Source: Lachnospiraceae bacterium
Lineage (GTDB): Bacteria; Bacillota; Clostridia; Lachnospirales; Lachnospiraceae
Length of the DNA stretch: 64,000 nt
Reading direction: 5' to 3'
NCBI GenBank assembly: GCA_900766915.1
Contig: CAAFXE010000364.1
Span: 62,001-126,000 of the forward strand
Shown here piece after piece: positions 25,767 to 34,554 of the stretch (its first letter is position 1; every line of letters begins with the position of its first letter). A program made the position numbers and the translations under genes. The notes beneath the pieces were generated by a model, which did no database searches, had not been told where the DNA came from, and saw only the letters and a list, made by a program, of their open reading frames with translations.

Positions 25767-27185
25767 ATGAATAAACTTAAATTATTAATAGAAAATTTCT
25801 TAGTATATGGATTAGGCGGTATCATCAGTAAAATCGTACCTCTAGTTATGGTGCCAGTTGTAACTAGATTGATGCCATCATCAGATTACTATGGATTATC
25901 TGATCTTTCGAATACCGTAGTATCCTTTGCAAGTGCACTAGCGATAATGGGGATGTATGATGCAATGTATCGTATGTTCTTTGAAAGAGATGATGAAGAG
26001 TATAAGAAGAGTATTTGTTCTACAGCGTTGATTTTTACCTTATTTACATCTTTAGTGGTATTTGTGGTTTTGGTCATATTCAAAGAGCAAATAGCACAAT
26101 GGTTTTTCAGTGATAGAAAGTACGCATATATTGTATACATTTCAGCAATGGCTACTCTTGTTGGTGCAACAAACAGTATTATTTCTGCTCCGACTAGAAT
26201 GCAAAATAAAAGAAAAATCTTCTTGATTACAAATACATTATCTCCATTAATCTCTTATGGTATTTCGATTCCGATGTTATTGGCTGGTTACTATACCATT
26301 GCTCTTCCTTTAGCAGCAGTTATATCTGGCGTGACAATGGAGTTGACTTTTGCAGTTTTGAATCATTCGTGGTTTGATCCAAGAAAGTTTGACCTCTCTT
26401 TACTAAAACAACTTCTTGTAATAGCCATTCCGCTGTTGCCAAATTTTCTTATCTATTGGATTTTTAATTCGTGTGATAAGGTAATGATAACGAACATGAT
26501 TGGTATTGGTGCAGCCGGTATATATTCTGTCGGATCAAAGTTAGGACATGCAAGTCAATTAATATATACCGCTTTTGCAGGTGGTTGGCAATATTTTGCA
26601 TTCTCTACTATGAAAGAGGATAACCAAGTAAAGAGCAATTCAATGATTTTTGAATACTTGGGCATTATTTCTTTTGCTACAACTGCCTTTGTTTGTGCTT
26701 TGTCATATCCGATTTTTAAAATTCTTTTTACAGAGCAATATTTATCCGGTTATATAGTTGCGCCATATTTATTTTTGGCACCTTTACTGCAAATGCTGTT
26801 TCAGGTTGCTGCAAATCAATTTCTTGTAGTAAAGAAGACCTGGCCGAATTTGTTTATTTTATCAGTTGGAGCAATAGCAAATATTGCGATTAATTACTTA
26901 TTAATTCCGGTCTTAGGAATTGAAGGTGCTTCACTTGCCACGTTAATGGGGTATGCAATTTCAGACGTGATTTGTGTCATAGTTCTTTGTAAGATGAAGT
27001 TAATGGTCGTTGAAAAGAAGTTTATTATGATAACTTTGGGAATGACTCTATTCTTTGTGCTATGGCGATTATTTATTCCAAGTAATACTATATTAGGTCT
27101 AGGATTAGCACTGGTTTTCTGCGTATATTTTATCTTGTTGTATTGGAATGATATTAAGAAATTGGTGAAGATGATAAGAAAATGA
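25767..27185 (+). CDS. Polysaccharide flippase (Wzx, MATE/MOP superfamily)
   Basis: The protein has 472 residues and about twelve to fourteen helices. It opens with LIENFLVYGLGGIISKIVPLVMVPVVTR, the usual start of Wzx-type flippases, and contains NSCDKVMITNMIGIGAAGIYSVGSKL in the seventh helix region. It moves undecaprenyl-diphosphate-linked repeat units across the membrane. GTGAAAGGACAG precedes the ATG. It lies just after a broken acyltransferase and is the first of three flippases in the window; the nearest polymerase is at 19332. Confidence 0.85.
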   Translation: MNKLKLLIENFLVYGLGGIISKIVPLVMVPVVTRLMPSSDYYGLSDLSNTVVSFASALAIMGMYDAMYRMFFERDDEEYKKSICSTALIFTLFTSLVVFVVLVIFKEQIAQWFFSDRKYAYIVYISAMATLVGATNSIISAPTRMQNKRKIFLITNTLSPLISYGISIPMLLAGYYTIALPLAAVISGVTMELTFAVLNHSWFDPRKFDLSLLKQLLVIAIPLLPNFLIYWIFNSCDKVMITNMIGIGAAGIYSVGSKLGHASQLIYTAFAGGWQYFAFSTMKEDNQVKSNSMIFEYLGIISFATTAFVCALSYPIFKILFTEQYLSGYIVAPYLFLAPLLQMLFQVAANQFLVVKKTWPNLFILSVGAIANIAINYLLIPVLGIEGASLATLMGYAISDVICVIVLCKMKLMVVEKKFIMITLGMTLFFVLWRLFIPSNTILGLGLALVFCVYFILLYWNDIKKLVKMIRK

Positions 27186-27207
27186 CATCAGAAAGTGGTC
27201 ACTAACA

Positions 27208-27304
27208 ATGTATACAGAAAAAAATGTATTATTGGAGAAAACGTAAAGAAGCAGAGAATGTCGCTCTGGGTTATAACGTCATAATAGAAGATGATGTAAC
27301 GTAA
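27208..27304 (+). pseudogene. Hexapeptide acetyltransferase remnant
   Basis: Two frames carry CIIGENVK (27230s) and ENVALGYNVIIEDDVT (ending at stop 27302-27304), and the next codons read TIMHNIQLGENES. These are consecutive left-handed beta-helix turns of an acetyltransferase N-terminus broken by frameshifts. The remainder of the gene is absent; the next intact frame encodes an unrelated protein. This is a relic, assigned on the hexapeptide pattern. Confidence 0.55.
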
Positions 27305-27355
27305 ACGCAAAATCTTACGATTATGCATAATATTCAGTTAGGAGAAAATGAGTCA

Positions 27356-28072
27356 ATGATTGAAAAACAAGTGTCTGCATTAACTACAATTCTGAAAAGC
27401 GAAGATATCACAAAATATACGGGTGATGCATTTTGGCAAATTATTAAAGCAGTTACATTAGGCGATGTAGGTGCGTTAGTAGATACAGCAGGTGATATAA
27501 AAAATATTTTGTTCCATATACCCACTGTTCTATTCTGGGATAAAATGCAACGGTATTTATTAGGGACATTCCGCGATTATAGTGAACAAATAAAAATGTC
27601 AGAGAAATTTACAAAAGATAACTTGAAATATTCGGAATTTGTGAAAAAGCAGATGCTCTTAGTTGATGAAATGAATGATGACAAAAAGATTGATTATTTT
27701 GCAATGCTTACACGATGTTATCTGCTATTGGAAATGGATAATTCGCTATACTTCAAATTGGCTCATTTTATTAATATATGTACACCGGAGGAGTTGGAAT
27801 ATATCAGAAGCTATGATTATAATAGGAAATCTAAAATAAATACATGTATTTCTTTATTATATCAATATGGATTGTTTGAACAAGAAGAAAAAGAACATGG
27901 AGGAGTGGAATATGTGCTTTCTGGATTTGGAAAAGCATTGAAAAGTAACAGTTTGAATTTTGATGAAGGATTAACTGATGAACGAATGTTATCATATCAG
28001 CAGATTCCACCACTTAGTATTCCTGAGTCAGCTACGTGGGAAGAAATAGATGAAATAATGAAAAAGGATTAA
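27356..28072 (+). CDS. Uncharacterised mostly helical protein
   Basis: I do not recognise this 238-residue protein. It is predicted mainly helical and acidic/lysine-rich, with a moderately hydrophobic stretch (residues about 40-65, ending in FHIPTVLFW) and no obvious catalytic motif. The C-terminal third (NTCISLLYQYGLFEQEE, YVLSGFGKALK) has a winged-helix-like look. ATG 27356, ten bases after GGAGA, is chosen because the frame upstream to 27323 encodes left-over hexapeptide repeats. It stands alone between relics and the promoter of the next operon, unlike its polysaccharide neighbours, so it is likely an accessory passenger. Confidence 0.45.
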   Translation: MIEKQVSALTTILKSEDITKYTGDAFWQIIKAVTLGDVGALVDTAGDIKNILFHIPTVLFWDKMQRYLLGTFRDYSEQIKMSEKFTKDNLKYSEFVKKQMLLVDEMNDDKKIDYFAMLTRCYLLLEMDNSLYFKLAHFINICTPEELEYIRSYDYNRKSKINTCISLLYQYGLFEQEEKEHGGVEYVLSGFGKALKSNSLNFDEGLTDERMLSYQQIPPLSIPESATWEEIDEIMKKD

Positions 28073-28566
28073 ATTGAAGCAAACAATCTTTTAATTCCTA
28101 TGAGTCAATCCATACCACAGGATGTTCAAAACTTGTGATATCTCTGGCAGAAGTAATTGATTTGCAGGCAAAAATAGAAAATCTTCTGAAGTGAAGTAAA
28201 GTAAGACAATTTATAAGTAGAAACTGTTTGAGACGATTGATACAGCGGGAGAACGTGTGAAGAAAATATTGAGTTCATTCAGTCAGATTCTAAATGAAAG
28301 GTGAAATGTAAAAGCAGAGCACAAAGAGACAGACAAAAAAGCATAAACAAGTTGTTGAGTGTTATTTTATGAAAAGTTAGGGGATAATTTGACTTTATTG
28401 AGTAAATTGTGAATAAATTCGGTTGAAAAATTCGATGATGAACCTTATTGCTTTTGCTTTTTCTAGATAGTATAATTTAAAAGAAATTTCATGTCTGTTA
28501 ATGGAGATTTTCAGTGTTAGGAAAATATACCAAAAGTATTTGAGCTAAAGAATTAGCAGGAAAAGT
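28073..28566 (+). other. Longest gene-free stretch in the window
   Basis: No frame here has a start with a ribosome binding site and no recognisable remnant was found. I saw no strong hairpin followed by a T run. The only clear signal is the sigma-70-type promoter at 28448-28476. The stretch marks the border between the AT-rich block and the next operon. Confidence 0.5.
28448..28476 (+). promoter_or_regulatory. Sigma-A type promoter before the tagA-like gene
   Basis: TTGCTT (28448-28453) and a perfect TATAAT (28471-28476) are separated by 17 bases. The start codon of the next gene is 91 bases downstream, leaving a leader of about 80 bases. It lies in the longest non-coding gap, as expected for the head of a new transcription unit. 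Confidence 0.5.
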
Positions 28567-29349
28567 ATGCAAAACTTAAATAAAACTTTTAAAAGAAAAT
28601 TGAATAAACATAAAATCCCTACCTGCAACATTCTTGGCGTGAATATTGCGACCATTAATATGCCATGGTTACTGGATTTTACAGACCGGCATATAAAGGA
28701 ACTGTCAGGAGATTATATTTGCGTGTCAAATGTTCACACCACAGTTACTGCCTGGGAGGAAGAAGACTATAGAGAAGTCCAAAATGGCGGTATTATGGCA
28801 ATTCCTGATGGAGTTCCATTAGTGTTGGTATCTCGAAGACGTGGCTATACTCAGATTTCACGTACGGATGGCCCGGGATACATGTTAAAGGTATTGGAAA
28901 GAAGTGCAGAAAAAGGATATAGACACTACTTTTATGGCTCCACCCAGGAAACCTTAGATAAGATGCGGCAAGTTTTGGAAAAGGACTATCCGGGAGTGCA
29001 GATTGCAGGCATGTATAGTCCCCCATTTCGACCGTTGACAGAGGAAGAGGATAGAGACGTGATTAAGATGATTAATGCAGCCAATGCAGATTTTGTGTGG
29101 GTTGGTCTTGGAGCACCAAAGCAGGAACGATTTATGGCAGCCCATCAGGGACAGCTTCATGGATTGATGGTGGGCATTGGTGCTGGTTTTGATTATCTGG
29201 CTGGAAATATAAAACGGGCACCGCAGTGGATGCAGGATCGCAGCTTGGAATGGTTTTATCGTATGCTGCAGGACCCGAAGCGTCTGTTTTGGAGATATGT
29301 GCGTACCAACGTGATTTTTATCTGGCAGGCGATTATAAGAGGAAGATAG
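28567..29349 (+). CDS. WecG/TagA/CpsF-family glycosyltransferase (GT26)
   Basis: The protein has 260 residues. NILGVNIATINM, VSNVHTTVTAWE, AIPDGVPLVLVSR, YFYGSTQETL, WVGLGAPKQERFM and GIGAGFDYLAGNIKRAP are the conserved blocks of GT26, in order and at full length. These membrane-associated enzymes add N-acetylmannosamine (TagA), ManNAcA (WecG) or related sugars as the second sugar on a lipid-linked primer. AGCAGGAAAAGT precedes the ATG. It is the first gene behind the 28448 promoter and is followed 13 bases later by a polymerase. The donor is not decided by sequence. Confidence 0.88.
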   Translation: MQNLNKTFKRKLNKHKIPTCNILGVNIATINMPWLLDFTDRHIKELSGDYICVSNVHTTVTAWEEEDYREVQNGGIMAIPDGVPLVLVSRRRGYTQISRTDGPGYMLKVLERSAEKGYRHYFYGSTQETLDKMRQVLEKDYPGVQIAGMYSPPFRPLTEEEDRDVIKMINAANADFVWVGLGAPKQERFMAAHQGQLHGLMVGIGAGFDYLAGNIKRAPQWMQDRSLEWFYRMLQDPKRLFWRYVRTNVIFIWQAIIRGR

Positions 29350-29362
29350 ATATAAGGAAAGT

Positions 29363-30484
29363 ATGGATACTAGAGTAAAAAAGAGTATTATGATATGCTT
29401 TGAATTGGTTGTCATGGCATTGTTTTTCGATTTACTGGACAAAGCCGGAATCGACAAATATATAATGACAGTTGCTTTGACCGGAATTTTGTTTTTCTTT
29501 TTTGACGATGACAAAAAAGAAATGCTGTCATATGCCTATCTGTTGCTTCCTGTAGCGTTTTACTGTGGTGCAGGGTTATTACTGTCCCTATGTAGCAGAA
29601 ATGTGACTGCATGGACGTTAAAGACAGTTGCTTTTTGGATTCTGCCCCCACTTTTTTCATTAGTACTAAACCACGTGTATGGTAAGGGGAAAAGACATTT
29701 GGTGGACATCCAGTTTTACGGATGTGCCGTTGCCTATCTTTTTTCCAAGGGTAAATATATCCTATTGATTGGCCAGTGGGAATCTACACTGGCATTTGTA
29801 TTTGGATTATTTGTTATATATTATACTTACTGCAAAAAATGGCCACAGGTGGCAGTGGCAGCTTTGCTTATGTACTTTGCCAATAAAAGGATTGCGGTAT
29901 TTGCAGTGGTGGCCTGCTTAGGGTTAATGGGAATTATGAAACTGCTTCAGTATGGAAAAAAGTGGATTTACATCTTCTGGGGCTTGTGGATGACTGCAGT
30001 AGGAGTATATATTTACAGTATTTGCTCCGGCTTATTTGCAGCCTTTTGTGAGTGGTTTCATATAGATACCAATACACGGCTTGGAGTATATATGCAGGTG
30101 GCAGAGCAGATTCCAGAGAACAATTTTTTCGGGCAGGGACTTGGCGTATGCAATGAAATGTTGAAATATATGCTTCCTGAGTGGATGTTTACCCAATACT
30201 ATAACAATCCCCATAATGATTTCTTGAAATTTTATGTGGAATTGGGAGTCGTAGGATTGCTTTTATTGTTATTAAGTTATTTTGCAGTGTTTTATCTTGC
30301 AGGAAAAAAGCTGCAGCAGCGTGTACTCGCCCAGCTTTTTGTAACCATCGTATATTTTATGTTATTAATGACCACGGATAATGTAAGTATCTATATTTCA
30401 TTTTTGATACCCATGTATTCCGTCTGTTTTGCACTCATGAGTGAAAGGAAAGAGGAAAATGAAGATTATGCCAAATCGCCTTGA
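29363..30484 (+). CDS. O-antigen polymerase-like protein (Wzy type), paralogue of the protein at 3718
   Basis: The product has 373 residues and about ten helices. LLMYFANKRIAVFA and HNDFLKFYVELGVVG align closely with LLMYFADKKIAF and HNDLMKFYIELGFWG of the protein at 3718; the DIQFYGCAVAYLF region also matches. So one polymerase family is present twice in this window, each time near a dTDP-amino-sugar gene. AAGGAAAGT precedes the ATG. The C-terminal 26 bases overlap the aminotransferase gene. It likely polymerises the repeat unit of the 28-48 kb system. Confidence 0.65.
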   Translation: MDTRVKKSIMICFELVVMALFFDLLDKAGIDKYIMTVALTGILFFFFDDDKKEMLSYAYLLLPVAFYCGAGLLLSLCSRNVTAWTLKTVAFWILPPLFSLVLNHVYGKGKRHLVDIQFYGCAVAYLFSKGKYILLIGQWESTLAFVFGLFVIYYTYCKKWPQVAVAALLMYFANKRIAVFAVVACLGLMGIMKLLQYGKKWIYIFWGLWMTAVGVYIYSICSGLFAAFCEWFHIDTNTRLGVYMQVAEQIPENNFFGQGLGVCNEMLKYMLPEWMFTQYYNNPHNDFLKFYVELGVVGLLLLLLSYFAVFYLAGKKLQQRVLAQLFVTIVYFMLLMTTDNVSIYISFLIPMYSVCFALMSERKEENEDYAKSP

Positions 30485-31553
30485 CAGAGGCTTTGAACAG
30501 TATCAGCAGGAATTTGAACAAAAAGCATTAGATGTGCTTCGAAGCGGCTGGTATGTCCTTGGAAATGAAGTAAAGGAATTTGAAAAAGAGTTTGCAGCTT
30601 ATACAGGAGCAAAGCATTGTGTAGGATTGGCCAGTGGGCTGGATGCTCTGTGGATTGCATTCCGTGTACTGGGAATTGGTGTAGGTGATGAGGTCATCGT
30701 CCAGGGAAATACCTATATTGCCAGTGTCATGGGGATCACTATGAATGGTGCAACCCCGATTTTTGTGGAACCGGATGATTATTTTAATATTGACACTACA
30801 AAGATTGAAGAGAAGATTACAGAAAAGACAAAGGCCATTCTGGTAGTTCATCTCTATGGACAGGCTTCCAAAATGGATGATGTAGTAGCTCTGTGTAAGA
30901 AGTATAACTTAAGGTTGGTAGAGGATTGTGCCCAGTCCCATGGCGCATGCTTTAACGGCCAGATGACAGGTACCTTTGGAGATGTGGGCTGCTTCTCCTT
31001 CTATCCGTCAAAAAATATCGGTGCCTTTGGGGATGCCGGTGCGGTGGTTTGTAACGATGACAAGCTGGCAGAGGATTTCCGTGTCTTTAGAAACTATGGC
31101 AGTGAAAAGCGTTATTATAACAAGATCGTGGGAGCAAACTCCAGACTGGATGAGATGCAGGCAGCACTTCTTCGGGTACGCTTAAACCACGTGGAAGCAA
31201 TTGAAGAAGAGCGTATGAAAATTGCAGCCCGTTATGAGGCAGAGATTCAAAATCCAAAGCTCATTATGCCAAAGGTACGGGAAAACTGTACAGCCGTTTG
31301 GCATCAGTTTGTGCTGCGCTGTGAAGAACGGGATCGACTGATTACATATTTGGATGAGAAGGGAATTGGAACCATCATCCATTATCCCATTCCACCCCAC
31401 TTATCAGAAGCCTATGGATACCTGGGATATAAAGAGGGTGCCTTCCCAATTACAGAGCATTATGCCAAAACTGTGTTGTCCATCCCTATGTATAATGGTA
31501 TGACGGAGGAAGAACAGACGAGAGTGATAGATGCATTAAATGCATTTGAGTAA
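30459..31553 (+). CDS. DegT/DnrJ/EryC1/StrS-family dTDP-sugar aminotransferase (FdtB/QdtB-like)
   Basis: This 364-residue PLP enzyme closely parallels the one at 23342: ASGLDALWIAFRVLG, VIVQGNTYIASVMG, VEDCAQSHGACFNG, and the PLP lysine in FSFYPSKNIGAFGDAG. The C-terminal block HYPIPPHLSEAYGYLG is also shared. It presumably makes a dTDP-3-amino-3,6-dideoxyhexose, but no FdtA isomerase lies beside it; the nearest candidates are at 4905 and 24436. ATG 30459 is preferred to GTG 30441 because AAAGGAAAGAGG lies between them. It overlaps the polymerase gene. The sequence differs enough from 23342 to exclude a recent copy. Confidence 0.85.
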   Translation: MKIMPNRLDRGFEQYQQEFEQKALDVLRSGWYVLGNEVKEFEKEFAAYTGAKHCVGLASGLDALWIAFRVLGIGVGDEVIVQGNTYIASVMGITMNGATPIFVEPDDYFNIDTTKIEEKITEKTKAILVVHLYGQASKMDDVVALCKKYNLRLVEDCAQSHGACFNGQMTGTFGDVGCFSFYPSKNIGAFGDAGAVVCNDDKLAEDFRVFRNYGSEKRYYNKIVGANSRLDEMQAALLRVRLNHVEAIEEERMKIAARYEAEIQNPKLIMPKVRENCTAVWHQFVLRCEERDRLITYLDEKGIGTIIHYPIPPHLSEAYGYLGYKEGAFPITEHYAKTVLSIPMYNGMTEEEQTRVIDALNAFE

Positions 31554-31572
31554 ACATGTGAGGAGAAAGAAG

Positions 31573-32916
31573 ATGAACGAAACCTGGAATAACGAATATG
31601 AGGATGAAAAGAGCATCAGTCTGCTGGATTTAGTGTTTTATGTGCTGCGTCAGTGGAAAAAGATGGTAGTCGTAGCAGTCATTGCAGCAATAGTTATGGT
31701 GGCAGCAGGTGCCTTGAAAAGCTATAAGCTTTATGAGACGATAAAAAATGCTCCGGAGACAGTACCGGTAGAGATTACAGAAGCGGAAATTCAGGATCTG
31801 AATGATAAATTACAGTCGATCGCAGTGTATGAGGATAACTTAAAGGCCTATCAGACTTACCTTGATGAGTCCATTATGTGTAAGCTGGATCCCAATGGCT
31901 TTTATGAGGGTTCCCTAAATTATGCAGTTCCATTACAATCCGACGAAGAGGTCGTCAGTGCACAGACCATTTGTGAAGCAGAGATTTTAAATTCAGAAAG
32001 CTATGAAAAGGTTGCAAAGGCACTGAGAGAAGATGCCGCTGTATCAAAGATTGGGGAAGTGATAGAGCTTACTGCAGAAAAAGCCGTTTCCGGAAATGAA
32101 ATTCTAATGAGAGTGAAGGTCACTGCCAGATATGATACGGAAAAAGGCTGTCAGAAGATGCTGGATGCCCTTTCAGAGGTTGTAGAAGGGGTGAACCTCA
32201 TTGCCATCAGAGAGGATGTGGAACCTTTGGAAAAGCTGTCAGAGAGAATTCTCTTTACCAGTGATGCTTCTCTGATGGATAAGAAACAGGAAATTCTGAA
32301 TTCCAAGAACAGTGCAGTCAGCAATTTGACAAATTTAAAGAACAGCATTACCGAGAACCAGAAACAGTATCAGGCATGGTTAGAGGCAGAAGAAGAGGAA
32401 ACTCCGGAAGTGAAGTTTGAATTATCTGTCAACTGGAAGTATGTGATTCTGGCAGAATTTGTAGGCGCTTTCTGTGTGGCTGGACTTTATGGTGTCATCT
32501 ACCTCTTCAGCGGACGCATCCATAACAAAGAGGAACTGGAATCCTATTTAAGAGTGCCGGTATTTGAGATGACACAGAATGCAGATCAGGGAAATACACC
32601 GGAGATGCTCGCTGTATTACTGGCAGGGCATTTGACATCCATGGGATTAAAGAAGGTGTATTTGTCCGGAAGCCTTGGAAGTATGCAGGCACAGGTAATG
32701 AACACTCTGAAAGAGCTTTTGGAGGATAAGGGATTCTCAGCAGAGGTCGGGGAAAGCATCGTGACAGATGCAGCATCCTTACAGCATGCAACAGACTGCG
32801 GTTACATGGTATTGGTAGAGAAATGCTATGAATCCATGGAGAAGGAGCTTCAGGAAGAGCTTTCCAAAGCCATGTTCTGTGGAATCCGTGTACTCGGTGT
32901 GATTTTGGAAAAATAA
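31573..32916 (+). CDS. Chain-length determinant (Wzz) family protein with P-loop-less C-terminal domain
   Basis: The protein has 447 residues. SLLDLVFYVLRQWKK then a helix (about 28-48), a long mainly helical external region with coiled-coil stretches (about 215-285), and a second helix (about 300-322) give the Wzz layout. The C-terminal 122 residues resemble the fold of the BY-kinase/CpsD domain, ending GIRVLGVILEK. At the Walker A position they read YLSGSLGSMQAQ (363-374), lacking GKS/T. It would regulate polymer length without kinase activity. AGGAGA is six bases before ATG 31573. The pseudo-kinase reading of the tail is inference. Confidence 0.75.
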   Translation: MNETWNNEYEDEKSISLLDLVFYVLRQWKKMVVVAVIAAIVMVAAGALKSYKLYETIKNAPETVPVEITEAEIQDLNDKLQSIAVYEDNLKAYQTYLDESIMCKLDPNGFYEGSLNYAVPLQSDEEVVSAQTICEAEILNSESYEKVAKALREDAAVSKIGEVIELTAEKAVSGNEILMRVKVTARYDTEKGCQKMLDALSEVVEGVNLIAIREDVEPLEKLSERILFTSDASLMDKKQEILNSKNSAVSNLTNLKNSITENQKQYQAWLEAEEEETPEVKFELSVNWKYVILAEFVGAFCVAGLYGVIYLFSGRIHNKEELESYLRVPVFEMTQNADQGNTPEMLAVLLAGHLTSMGLKKVYLSGSLGSMQAQVMNTLKELLEDKGFSAEVGESIVTDAASLQHATDCGYMVLVEKCYESMEKELQEELSKAMFCGIRVLGVILEK

Positions 32917-32926
32917 TGATTGAAAT

Positions 32927-32958
32927 AAGCCTTTTCCGGGGTGACTTGGAGAAGGCTT
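32927..32958 (+). terminator. Hairpin after the Wzz gene, possible attenuator
   Basis: AAGCCTTTTCC (32927-32937) pairs with GGAGAAGGCTT (32948-32958) over 11 bp with one G-U pair and a ten-base loop. It lies 10 bases past the Wzz stop and is followed by GTTTGG, so the T run is poor. A weak terminator or processing site between Wzz and GtrA is plausible. Confidence 0.4.
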
Positions 32959-32983
32959 GTTTGGCGTAAGAGAAAGGAAAGTA

Positions 32984-33397
32984 ATGGAAAAAATCATAAG
33001 TCTGATAAAAAAATACAGATCATTTATTTTCTATGGAATATTTGGTGTATTGACGACTGTAGTAAATATTATAACTTATAACCTGTGCTATGTTCATGCA
33101 GGTATGAGCAATACACTCAGCAATGTGGCTGCGTGGATTCTGGCGGTAACCTTTGCCTATCTGACCAATAAGGTATGGGTATTTGACAGTAAATCCTGGG
33201 CATGGGATGTGCTGAAAAGAGAAGTGCCGGCTTTTGTAAGCTGCCGCTTGGCTACCGGGATTATGGATCTGGTCATCATGTACATCTGTGTGGATGTGAT
33301 GCACTGGAATGCCATGTTGATGAAGTTGATGTCCAATGTTTTGGTCATTGTGCTGAATTATATCTTTAGTAAATTGGTAATTTTTAAAAAGAAATAA
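32984..33397 (+). CDS. GtrA-family small membrane protein
   Basis: The 137-residue protein has four transmembrane helices and the GtrA phrases FYGIFGVLTTVVNIITYNL, WILAVTFAYLTNKVWVF and MSNVLVIVLNYIFSKLVIF. GtrA proteins are proposed to flip polyprenyl-phosphate-linked sugars for GT-C enzymes. Partners could be the GtrB-like transferase at 5324 and the GtrII-like protein at 61642, although these are distant. ATG 32984 follows GAAAGGAAAG; an open frame reaches back to 32957 through the hairpin but without a better start. Confidence 0.8.
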   Translation: MEKIISLIKKYRSFIFYGIFGVLTTVVNIITYNLCYVHAGMSNTLSNVAAWILAVTFAYLTNKVWVFDSKSWAWDVLKREVPAFVSCRLATGIMDLVIMYICVDVMHWNAMLMKLMSNVLVIVLNYIFSKLVIFKKK

Positions 33398-33408
33398 CCC
33401 TGCAGAAT

Positions 33409-33437
33409 TTGCCAAAATATTAAAAATATGTTACACT
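33409..33437 (+). promoter_or_regulatory. Possible sigma-A promoter before rmlB
   Basis: TTGCCA (33409-33414) and TACACT (33432-33437) are spaced by 17 bases, in the 80-base gap before rmlB. The rmlB start lies 40 bases downstream. The -10 has four of six consensus bases. The site would let the dTDP-sugar genes be transcribed independently of the upstream Wzz and GtrA genes. Confidence 0.4.
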
Positions 33438-33477
33438 AACTAATAACTATGTAAATCAACCTATGGAGGAAATTTTG

Positions 33478-34554
33478 ATGAGAACCTATTTAGTAACAGG
33501 TGGTGCCGGATTTATCGGTTCCAACTACATTCACTACATGTTCCGTAAATATGATAACGAGATCCGTATTATCAACGTAGACTGCTTAACCTACGCAGGA
33601 AACCTTGAAAACTTAAAGGATGTGGAAAATAGAGACAACTATACGTTTGTGAAAGCAAATATCTGTGATAAAGAAGCTATAGAAAAGATCTTTGCTGAAA
33701 ACGATATTGACCGCGTGGTACACTTCGCTGCGGAGTCTCATGTAGACAGAAGTATCAAGAATCCGGAAGTATTCGTAGAGACCAACGTTCTCGGTACTTT
33801 GGTGATGTTAAACGCAGCCAAAGCAGCATGGGAATTACCGGATGGAACATTCAAAGAGGGAAAGAAATTCCTGTATGTTTCTACAGATGAGGTATATGGA
33901 TCCTTAGAAGATGGAGATACTTATTTCTATGAGACAACACCGTTTGACCCGCACAGCCCATATTCAGCAAGTAAGGCATCCGGAGATATGCTCACAAAAG
34001 CTTACTGGGATACCTATAAATTCCCAATCAACATCACAAGCTGCAGTAACAACTATGGCCCATACCAGTTTCCGGAAAAACTGATTCCGCTCATTATCAA
34101 CAACGCATTACAGGGCAAGAAGCTTCCGGTATATGGTGACGGTAAGAATGTCCGTGACTGGTTATATGTAGATGACCATGCAAAGGCAATCGATATGGTT
34201 CAGGAACAGGGTGTTCTTGGCGAAAGATACAATGTAGGTGGACACAATGAAAAACAGAATATTGAAATCATCAATATTATTCTGGAGACCCTTCAGGAAA
34301 TGCTTCCGGAAGGAGATCCAAGAAAAGAACTGGTAAGCAAAGACCTCATTACTTACGTAGAAGACCGTAAAGGACATGACAGACGCTATGCCATTGCTCC
34401 GGACAAGATCAAAGCAGAAATCGGCTGGTATCCGGAAACTATGTTCAAAGAGGGTATCAAAAAGACCATCGCCTGGTTCTTTGAAAATGAAGAATGGATG
34501 AAGAACGTAACAAGCGGTGATTACCAGAAATATTATGAAGAAATGTATAAATAA
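33478..34554 (+). CDS. rmlB: dTDP-glucose 4,6-dehydratase
   Basis: The protein has 358 residues. The NAD-binding TGGAGFIGSNYIHYM, NVDCLTYAGNLENL, HFAAESHVDRSI, the catalytic STDEVYGSL, the YSASKA YxxxK motif and NNYGPYQFPEKLIPL are all present as in RmlB. It makes dTDP-4-keto-6-deoxyglucose in the cytoplasm, the branch point to L-rhamnose and to 3-amino sugars. GGAGG lies eight bases before ATG 33478; the frame continues to 33463 but that start would lack the site. It precedes rmlA and rmlC but is split from them by two other genes. Confidence 0.95.
   Translation: MRTYLVTGGAGFIGSNYIHYMFRKYDNEIRIINVDCLTYAGNLENLKDVENRDNYTFVKANICDKEAIEKIFAENDIDRVVHFAAESHVDRSIKNPEVFVETNVLGTLVMLNAAKAAWELPDGTFKEGKKFLYVSTDEVYGSLEDGDTYFYETTPFDPHSPYSASKASGDMLTKAYWDTYKFPINITSCSNNYGPYQFPEKLIPLIINNALQGKKLPVYGDGKNVRDWLYVDDHAKAIDMVQEQGVLGERYNVGGHNEKQNIEIINIILETLQEMLPEGDPRKELVSKDLITYVEDRKGHDRRYAIAPDKIKAEIGWYPETMFKEGIKKTIAWFFENEEWMKNVTSGDYQKYYEEMYK

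Noticed and set aside
23342..31553. Recent duplication of the aminotransferase gene (23342 and 30459)
   Set aside because: The proteins share blocks, but the DNA and many residues differ throughout, so they are old paralogues or separately acquired genes.
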